Below are positions 7,485 through 12,278 of a DNA stretch of 12,278 nt, piece by piece. The stretch spans positions 734 to 13,011 of the forward strand of contig PKWH01000314.1 in NCBI GenBank assembly GCA_003131985.1. Direction: 5' to 3'. The translations under genes and the position numbers were made by a program. The notes under the pieces are model-generated. The model worked only from the letters and a program-made list of their open reading frames with translations, was not told the DNA's origin and searched no databases. This DNA is from Acidobacteriota bacterium. Its GTDB lineage: Bacteria > Acidobacteriota > Terriglobia > Acidiferrales > UBA7541. The first letter of the stretch is position 1; each line of letters begins with the position of its first letter.

Positions 7485-8150
7485 ATGACGAAAGCGAAAC
7501 AGGTGATTCGAATCCTGGTCGCGGACGACCATGCTATCTTTCGCGATGGTCTCCGCAAGCTTCTCGAAGCGGCCGACGAGATCCAAATTGTCGGCGAAGC
7601 TTCGAACGGGAATGAGTGCGTCAAGATGCTGGCGAAACTCAAGCCCGACATCCTTCTGCTTGACTTGCGCATGCCGGAGAAAGACGGCCTTGGCGTCCTA
7701 GAGGAAGTGAATTTCGAAACCCTGCCGACCCGCGTGATCGTGCTGACGGCGGCCGAAGATGACCGCGACGTGGTTCGCGCCATGCGCCTTGGAGCGCGCG
7801 GAGTCGTCCTCAAGCAGTCAGCCAGCGACTTGTTGGTGAAAAGTATCCGCAAGGTTTTCGATGGAGAGATATGGCTCGACAACCGCATGACCGCCGAAGT
7901 GATCGACGCGTTTAAGAAGTCGGCCGAGTCCGGCCAGCGCCGTGAAAAGCCGCTACTCAGCGAGCGCGAGAAAGAAATCGTTCAACTCGTGGCCCAAGGT
8001 TTCCGCAATCGCGAGATCGGCGAAAAGCTTTTCATCAGCGAACAAACGGTGAAGAACCATCTGCACAATATTTTCGACAAGCTCGGCGTTTCCGACCGGC
8101 TCGAACTCGCCCTTTACGCTATCCATCACCGCCTGATCGACCAAGCCTAA
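7485..8150 (+). CDS. LuxR/NarL-type response regulator
   Basis: A 221-residue two-domain regulator. The receiver domain (about 7-125) has the acidic pair Asp14/Asp15, phosphorylation site Asp60 in LLLDLRMP, Thr88 and Lys110, so all key residues are intact. The C-terminal LuxR-type helix-turn-helix (about 156-218) carries the typical LLSEREKEIVQLVAQGFRNREIGEKL and ISEQTVKNHLHNIFDKLGV. It begins 2 bases after the kinase stop, making it the obvious cognate partner; the ATG at 7485 is probably reached by translational coupling since no strong SD is present. An in-frame TTG at 7479 would overlap the kinase stop and add two residues. Target promoters cannot be read from the sequence; the TPR-ClC genes downstream are candidates by position only. 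Confidence 0.95.
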   Translation: MTKAKQVIRILVADDHAIFRDGLRKLLEAADEIQIVGEASNGNECVKMLAKLKPDILLLDLRMPEKDGLGVLEEVNFETLPTRVIVLTAAEDDRDVVRAMRLGARGVVLKQSASDLLVKSIRKVFDGEIWLDNRMTAEVIDAFKKSAESGQRREKPLLSEREKEIVQLVAQGFRNREIGEKLFISEQTVKNHLHNIFDKLGVSDRLELALYAIHHRLIDQA

Positions 8151-8268
8151 TACTTCTTCTCACATCCGATTTTCTTAACCAAATTGTTTCCACATTTCTC
8201 CTTGGGTATTCAAACGCTATCTGCATCGAACCCGCCAATTAAGGTATGCTTTCATCCGGAAATCTAGA

Positions 8269-9447
8269 ATGAGTTCCGCGACAATTACCGGCGCACCAGG
8301 AAAAAAAACCCTGCGGCTTTATTCGCGCGAAGCGGTCCTATTCGGGTGCATCGTTTTGCTCGTTTTGTTCGTCCTCATCACCGCCGCGATTTCCCGCATG
8401 TACCACAAGAAAATCCACGGCTTGGCGGATGATTGGTTCAGCGAAGGCGAAACCAGTTTTCAGGCGGGCGATGTGCAGTCCGCTCTGATCGACTACCGCA
8501 ACGCGCTGGTCTATTCTCCCGGCAACGCGAAATTTCAATTTCATTTGGCGCAGGCACTGGCTGCTGTGGGTCGTGGTGACGAAGGCCGCTCGTATTTGCT
8601 GAACCTCTTGTCGGAATCTCCCGGCAGCGGAGAAGTGAACCTAGCGTTGGCCCGGATCGCAGCTCGTAAAGGCATGACCTCTGAAGCAATTCGTTATTAT
8701 CACGCCGCGATATACGGCGAATGGGAGAACGGCCCGATCGCGATGCGTTGGCAGGTTCGCCGGGAACTTTCCGAATATTTGCTGGACCGCGGAGAAGCAC
8801 GGCAGGCCGTGCCTGAAATCATTGCTCTCGCCGACAATACGCCGGCGGATGACCCGGAACGCCGCAAAATTGTGGGGAATTTATTGCTGCGGGCCAAACT
8901 CTGGCCTCGGGCCTTGGACGGGTTTCGCTCCCTCGTATCTGCGAACAACCAAGACCATGACGCGCTGCTGGGCGCCGCGATATCCGCTTTCGAGCTCGGG
9001 CAATATGACCTCGCGCTGGATTATTTCGATCGATTGCCGCAACCGGAACGCGAGGCTCCGGATGTCGTCGGGATGTATCGGACAGCCCAGCAAATTAACG
9101 CTATGAATCCGTTTGTTGCCGGTCTTTCGCGCGGAGACAAAGCGCGCAAGGCAGCGGACGCGCTATCGCTTGCCGGCAAGCGTCTGCAGGAATGCGCAGG
9201 CCGTGAAGACCAATCGCTATTGGTAACGCCGCCGCAGACGCCGCTGCAAAAAGCCTTCGCCGACAGCAAAGAAGTAGAAGCCAGAGGAAGCTTGCAATAC
9301 ATCGAGAAGCATCCCGAAACCATCGAGGACGTGATGGCCCACGTTTTCGAAATGGAAAATGCCACGGCTGACGCCTGCGGAAAACCTCAAGACGCAGATG
9401 GCGCTCTTTGGCTATTGGGGCGCAGTCGTGGAGTTCCGGTCCAGTGA
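8269..9447 (+). CDS. Single-pass membrane TPR protein
   Basis: A 392-residue protein with a short basic N-terminus, one strong transmembrane segment at about 22-42, then a helical TPR domain. Recognisable repeats are at about 51-84 (ADDWFSEGETSFQAGDVQSA), 86-118, 120-153 and 231-263 (ALLGAAISAFELGQYDLALD). The final 120 residues are less repeat-like. The N-terminus is positive and followed by the membrane helix, so the TPR domain probably faces the periplasm, although basic residues also follow the helix and orientation is uncertain. TPRs bind other proteins; no enzyme motif is seen. The gene follows a 118-base AT-richer gap after the response regulator (8151-8268), where I found no convincing promoter or terminator. 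Its stop overlaps the ClC start, so a physical or stoichiometric link to the channel is plausible. Confidence 0.82.
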   Translation: MSSATITGAPGKKTLRLYSREAVLFGCIVLLVLFVLITAAISRMYHKKIHGLADDWFSEGETSFQAGDVQSALIDYRNALVYSPGNAKFQFHLAQALAAVGRGDEGRSYLLNLLSESPGSGEVNLALARIAARKGMTSEAIRYYHAAIYGEWENGPIAMRWQVRRELSEYLLDRGEARQAVPEIIALADNTPADDPERRKIVGNLLLRAKLWPRALDGFRSLVSANNQDHDALLGAAISAFELGQYDLALDYFDRLPQPEREAPDVVGMYRTAQQINAMNPFVAGLSRGDKARKAADALSLAGKRLQECAGREDQSLLVTPPQTPLQKAFADSKEVEARGSLQYIEKHPETIEDVMAHVFEMENATADACGKPQDADGALWLLGRSRGVPVQ

Positions 9448-11234
9448 CTGAACCGATCAGCGTTGCTTCGACTGCATCCGCTCCTGGTTTGTCAGCCGCA
9501 CCTTCGAATCCAACCGCCGCTTCCGGCTTTCGCGGGCTGTGGGCGAGTTGGACACACCGCGTCTTCACCATGCGGGAAGATCAGTTCTTTCTTTTTCTCG
9601 CTGTGTTGATCGGCATCCTGTCTGGCCTCGCCGTGGTTTGTTTTCGCATCGCAATTGAGTGGACGCAAATCGAACTGCTGGGCTCCTCACTGGCTCCTTC
9701 GACCTTGCGCGTCGTTCTTGCTCCCACGCTCGGCGGTCTGGTTGTCGCGTTTCTCGTCATTTACGCTTTCCCTCGCGCGCGCGGTAGCGGAGTGAATCAA
9801 ACAAAATCCGCCGTGTACGTTTCTAACGGTTACATTCCGTTCAACACGGTCATAGGCAAATTTGTGACCTGCGCGTTGGCGATCGGCAGTGGACAATCGC
9901 TGGGGCCTGAAGATCCCTCATTGCAGATGGGCGCGGGGATCGCTTCGCTCATCGGGCGCCGGTTGCGTTTGTCGCAGGAGAAAGTCCGCTTGATTGCGCC
10001 GGTAGGAGCGGCCGCGGGTCTCGCCGCCGCGTTCAATGCGCCAATTTCCGCCGTGCTTTTCGTTCTCGAAGAGGTGATTGGAACGTGGAGCGCAGGCGTG
10101 CTTGGCGCGATCGTTCTGGCCGCGATATCAAGCGTAATGACCATGCGCGCGTTTCTTGGGCCCGAGTCCTTGTTTAGAGTTCCGCCCTTTCGCGTAGCTA
10201 AGCCCGTGGACTTGTTAGCATACATCGTGCTGGGAATCGTCGGTGGAGTGGCATCTCTGATTTTCCTGAAGTGGCTGGCCTATGCGCGTCCTCGCATGCA
10301 ATCCCTTCCTCGCTGGACGCAGCATTTTCAGCCCGCCGTCGCGGGATTGCTGATCGGCATAATAGGTATAAAGTTGCCACAGGTGATGGGCGCGGGTTAT
10401 CCCATCATCGACCAAGCGATGCACGGACAATTCGCTTGGAAGCTGCTCCTGGTCTTGGCCGCGCTAAAAATCCTGGCCACTGGCTTTTCATTTCTGAGCG
10501 GCACCCCAGGCGGAATGTTCGCACCAAGTCTGTTCATCGGCGCGATGCTCGGCGCCGCCGTCGGCGCAATCGAACAGCACTTTTTTACTGGTCTTCCGGG
10601 TACGGTCGGTACGTTTGCGCTGGTTGGAATGGGCACGTTTTTCGCCGGCTTTCTGCGCGTGCCGATCACTTCGGTTTTCATGGTGATCGAGCTTTCCGGA
10701 AACTATACAGCCATTCTGCCTGTAATGATTTCAAGCCTCATCGCCTACGGAATCTCGCGATCGTACGTTAAGGTTCCACTCTTTGACATGCTGGCGCGCC
10801 AGGACGGGCTGGTTCTGCCCTCGGTCGAAGAGCGCCGCGAACAATTAGTTCTTACGGTGGAAGATGCTATGCGGCTTGATGCCGCGATGGTTTTGGAACC
10901 CGGCGACAAGGTGTCTGAAGCGCTCAAGCGCGTGGAAGCTAAAAAGGGGAATTTGTGCTTCGTGCGCGCGCGGCCGGGAGAATGGCACCACGTCGAGCCT
11001 GCCGAGCTCCAGCGACTGGCGACCGACGCTTCCGAGCCTTTCACTGTTGCCCAAGCCAGTTCCACGGGCCCGTTGCCGTTCGTTTTCCGGGATATGTCGC
11101 TCGAAGAGGCGCTCCATTGGGCAGGAGATTGGCCCGCCCTTCCCGTTCTGAGCCGCGCCGATCTGAGCAAGCTCGAGGGCGTGATAACGCTGGACGACAT
11201 CCTGAAGGCATTCCGCAAAGTCCCGGTTGAGTGA
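9444..11234 (+). CDS. ClC-family chloride channel/antiporter with CBS domains
   Basis: A 596-residue protein: ClC membrane domain (about 45-440), then a C-terminal CBS pair (about 471-530 and 531-596) that often binds adenine nucleotides. Conserved sites are GSGVN (114-118), GPEDP with likely gating Glu156, FNAPISAVLFVLEE with Glu210 matching the proton glutamate of antiporters, GGMFAPSL (356-363) and GNY with Tyr421. Both glutamates are kept, which favours Cl-/H+ exchange over a pure channel. Filter motifs depart from the usual GSGIP and GREGP: Pro to Asn, and R/G to P/D around the gating glutamate. The GTG at 9444 is chosen because it overlaps the TPR stop as GTGA, with GGAG about 10 bases upstream. 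An in-frame TTG at 9408 would add 12 residues. The N-terminal 40 residues are low-complexity and probably cytoplasmic. Confidence 0.93.
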   Translation: MTEPISVASTASAPGLSAAPSNPTAASGFRGLWASWTHRVFTMREDQFFLFLAVLIGILSGLAVVCFRIAIEWTQIELLGSSLAPSTLRVVLAPTLGGLVVAFLVIYAFPRARGSGVNQTKSAVYVSNGYIPFNTVIGKFVTCALAIGSGQSLGPEDPSLQMGAGIASLIGRRLRLSQEKVRLIAPVGAAAGLAAAFNAPISAVLFVLEEVIGTWSAGVLGAIVLAAISSVMTMRAFLGPESLFRVPPFRVAKPVDLLAYIVLGIVGGVASLIFLKWLAYARPRMQSLPRWTQHFQPAVAGLLIGIIGIKLPQVMGAGYPIIDQAMHGQFAWKLLLVLAALKILATGFSFLSGTPGGMFAPSLFIGAMLGAAVGAIEQHFFTGLPGTVGTFALVGMGTFFAGFLRVPITSVFMVIELSGNYTAILPVMISSLIAYGISRSYVKVPLFDMLARQDGLVLPSVEERREQLVLTVEDAMRLDAAMVLEPGDKVSEALKRVEAKKGNLCFVRARPGEWHHVEPAELQRLATDASEPFTVAQASSTGPLPFVFRDMSLEEALHWAGDWPALPVLSRADLSKLEGVITLDDILKAFRKVPVE

Positions 11235-11291
11235 GCCTTTCCTGGAATCCAGCAAAACGTTCGCTTTTGGTGCAGTTTGTTCGCTAGGTCT

Positions 11292-11305
11292 AGTACTTTT
11301 GTACT
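11292..11305. promoter_or_regulatory. Inverted repeat AGTAC-TTTT-GTACT, possible operator
   Basis: A perfect 5-bp inverted repeat with a 4-base T spacer lies in the ClC-PilZ gap, centred about 14 bases upstream of the predicted -35 box of the PilZ gene. That position would suit an activator. It could equally be a minor chance palindrome, since it is short and AT-rich. Confidence 0.25.
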
Positions 11306-11311
11306 TATAGG

Positions 11312-11340
11312 TTGTCAAGAATTGAGGCTTTCGCTCTATT
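11312..11340 (+). promoter_or_regulatory. Predicted sigma-70 promoter for the PilZ gene
   Basis: A -35 box TTGTCA (11312-11317, five of six consensus bases) and a -10 box TCTATT (11335-11340, four of six) are separated by exactly 17 bases. They lie in an AT-richer gap about 56 bases upstream of the PilZ GTG, leaving room for a short leader containing a weak GTGGA/TCCAC hairpin (11342-11364) and the SD. No terminator is clear after the ClC gene, so some read-through may also reach PilZ. Confidence 0.45.
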
Positions 11341-11395
11341 GGTGGAAAGGGGCCTGGACTCCACGATAGTCGCGTACCTAGGGAGGTAGTTTCCT

Positions 11396-11731
11396 GTGGC
11401 TTTAAAAGAGCGACGTGCAACACGAAGATTTCTAATGCGCTTGCCGCTCACCGTCCGTTGGACGGATGAAAGCGTGGTAGGCGAGGCCGCAACGGAATCG
11501 CGCGAAGTAAGTTCGCGCGGCCTCTATTTTCACTTGCCCAAGGGTTTACGCAGCGGTTCGCCGGTGGAGATCGTAATGACTCTTCCACACGAGCTTACTC
11601 AGGCGGGTCCGGTTCGCGTCCGATGTCTTGGCCGTGTTCTACGATCCAGTCCAGAAAATGCGGGCGAAGTGGGAGTGGCAGCAGCAATCGAGCGTTACGA
11701 GTTCATGCGTAACGGCGAATCCGCCGCTTAA
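11396..11731 (+). CDS. PilZ domain protein (putative c-di-GMP receptor)
   Basis: A 111-residue stand-alone PilZ domain, a family that commonly binds cyclic di-GMP to control motility, exopolysaccharide or other surface functions. The N-terminal arginine motif is present (ERRATRRF, with Arg7 and Arg11 as RxxxR). The second motif, normally [D/N]xSxxG, reads EVSSRG at 37-42, with glutamate at the first position. Later strands (GSPVEIVMTL, GPVRVRCLGRVLRS) fit the beta-barrel. Ligand binding is therefore likely but not certain. The start is GTG, backed by a strong GGGAGG about 9 bases upstream; no better ATG exists. It is probably transcribed from its own promoter and ends just before two strong stem-loops. 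No partner protein is apparent nearby. Confidence 0.88.
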   Translation: MALKERRATRRFLMRLPLTVRWTDESVVGEAATESREVSSRGLYFHLPKGLRSGSPVEIVMTLPHELTQAGPVRVRCLGRVLRSSPENAGEVGVAAAIERYEFMRNGESAA

Positions 11732-11735
11732 AAGT

Positions 11736-11813
11736 TTCTTACCCAGACCCTGCGGAGATGGGTGAGAAGAGCCGGGTGGCTGGGGTCCCTCAGCCTAAGC
11801 CCCCGGCTATTTT
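11736..11813 (+). terminator. Two adjacent stem-loops after PilZ, probable terminator
   Basis: Five bases after the PilZ stop comes a 10-bp stem (11736-11745 with 11759-11768, one G-U pair, 13-base loop). One base later comes a second structure: outer arms AGCCGGG/CCCGGCT (11770-11776 with 11802-11808) around an inner hairpin GGCTGGG/CCTCAGCC-type (11778-11795). A short TTTT (11810-11813) follows. Placed between convergent PilZ and DinB genes, it most simply ends the PilZ transcript. The T-run is short and the structure is larger than needed, so a REP-like repeat or a small structured RNA is also possible. Confidence 0.55.
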
Positions 11814-11886
11814 CCTATGCTTTGAATAATTCCTGCCCCTCGTTATTCTTCTTGCCGGAAAACTCACCCAGCGGTAACGTCATGGA

Positions 11887-12278
11887 TCAATTGAATTCTT
11901 TCGAAGGCGGAGTTTGTTCGGAACCGACTCTGCCAGCAACGATTTCGGCGCGAGAATAATTCTCCGCGCGCACGGGGGAAGCGGCCAGGCGCCGCAACAT
12001 CGAGATTTGCCCGATGTGAGTGAGCGCGTCAGCAAGCGCTCCCTGGAAAAGTTTTTCAGGTGTACAACTGAGCGCCGCATCCGAGGCGATATAATCGTCA
12101 AGCGCTTTCAAACTGGCGAAGAACCTCTTCACCCCATCGTCCCAGGCAATCGGTTTCGAGTCGCTCCACTTCTCTTTCCCGCTGACTTGCGAAAGAGCCC
12201 AATCCAATAGATCGCCGATGTGCGCCAGGATTTGGCCAGGAGTGCGAGTAGTCTCAGAAGCGTGGAATTCCGCGAAGC
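11887..12278 (-). CDS. DinB family protein (C-terminal part, 5' end outside window)
   Basis: The frame stays open to the right edge, so about 129 C-terminal residues are visible and the start is missing. The sequence is typical of the DinB/YfiT-like four-helix-bundle family: FHASETTRTPGQILAHIGDLLDWAL, a central IAWDDGVKRFFASLKALDDYI helix, then ALTHIGQISMLRRLAASPVRAENY. Histidines encoded at 12220-12222 and 12016-12018 match two of the family's three metal-ligand positions; the third would be within this bundle or upstream. Members include thiol-dependent metal enzymes such as bacillithiol or mycothiol transferases, but many are uncharacterised, so no reaction is assigned. It converges on the PilZ gene with about 155 bases between the stops. 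Confidence 0.85.
   Translation of the reverse strand, partial: FAEFHASETTRTPGQILAHIGDLLDWALSQVSGKEKWSDSKPIAWDDGVKRFFASLKALDDYIASDAALSCTPEKLFQGALADALTHIGQISMLRRLAASPVRAENYSRAEIVAGRVGSEQTPPSKEFN

Noticed and set aside
11242..11252. CTGG-AAT-CCAG as a terminator after the ClC gene
   Set aside because: The stem is only 4 bp with a 3-base loop and no T-run follows.

Overview
This window looks like ordinary chromosomal DNA from a soil-type Acidobacteriota (class Terriglobia or a close relative). That placement is inferred from gene style and was not tested by any search. The clues are moderately GC-rich coding sequence, a MerR-type DNA-binding domain fused to TPR repeats, secreted DUF885 and DUF1223 proteins, a PilZ protein, a DinB-family protein and a NarL-type kinase/regulator pair. 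There are no rRNAs, tRNAs, insertion sequences, phage genes, CRISPR arrays or plasmid functions.

Left half (1-5606, all minus strand). Read in the direction of transcription, the order is: MerR-TPR regulator (TTG start), secreted DUF885 metallopeptidase-like protein 31 bases on, a 123-base gap, DUF1223 secreted thioredoxin-fold protein, DUF4440/SnoaL-like exported protein 10 bases on, Ogt DNA repair methyltransferase, a small cupin, a gene-free stretch of 289 bases with nested inverted repeats, and the first 21 codons of another exported protein cut by the window edge. Starts were set from Shine-Dalgarno sites, so the DUF1223, DUF4440 and Ogt genes are shorter than their longest open frames.

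Right half (5812-11731, plus strand). Across a 205-base divergent intergenic region lie a membrane histidine kinase, its LuxR-type response regulator (2-base gap), a single-pass membrane TPR protein, and a ClC-family chloride channel/antiporter with C-terminal CBS domains. The TPR stop and ClC start overlap as GTGA, so these two are probably translationally coupled. A plausible sigma-70 promoter then precedes a PilZ protein (GTG start, strong SD). Two adjacent strong stem-loops lie in the convergent space between PilZ and a minus-strand DinB-family gene that runs off the right edge.

Functionally, the right half reads as a signalling and ion-transport module. The kinase and regulator sit just upstream of the TPR-ClC pair, but regulation of the ClC by this pair is inferred only from position. 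The left half looks like housekeeping and envelope functions without one clear pathway. No clearly new system is visible. The points most worth checking are the altered ClC selectivity motifs, the TPR-ClC coupling, the MerR-TPR fusion and the structured element after PilZ.
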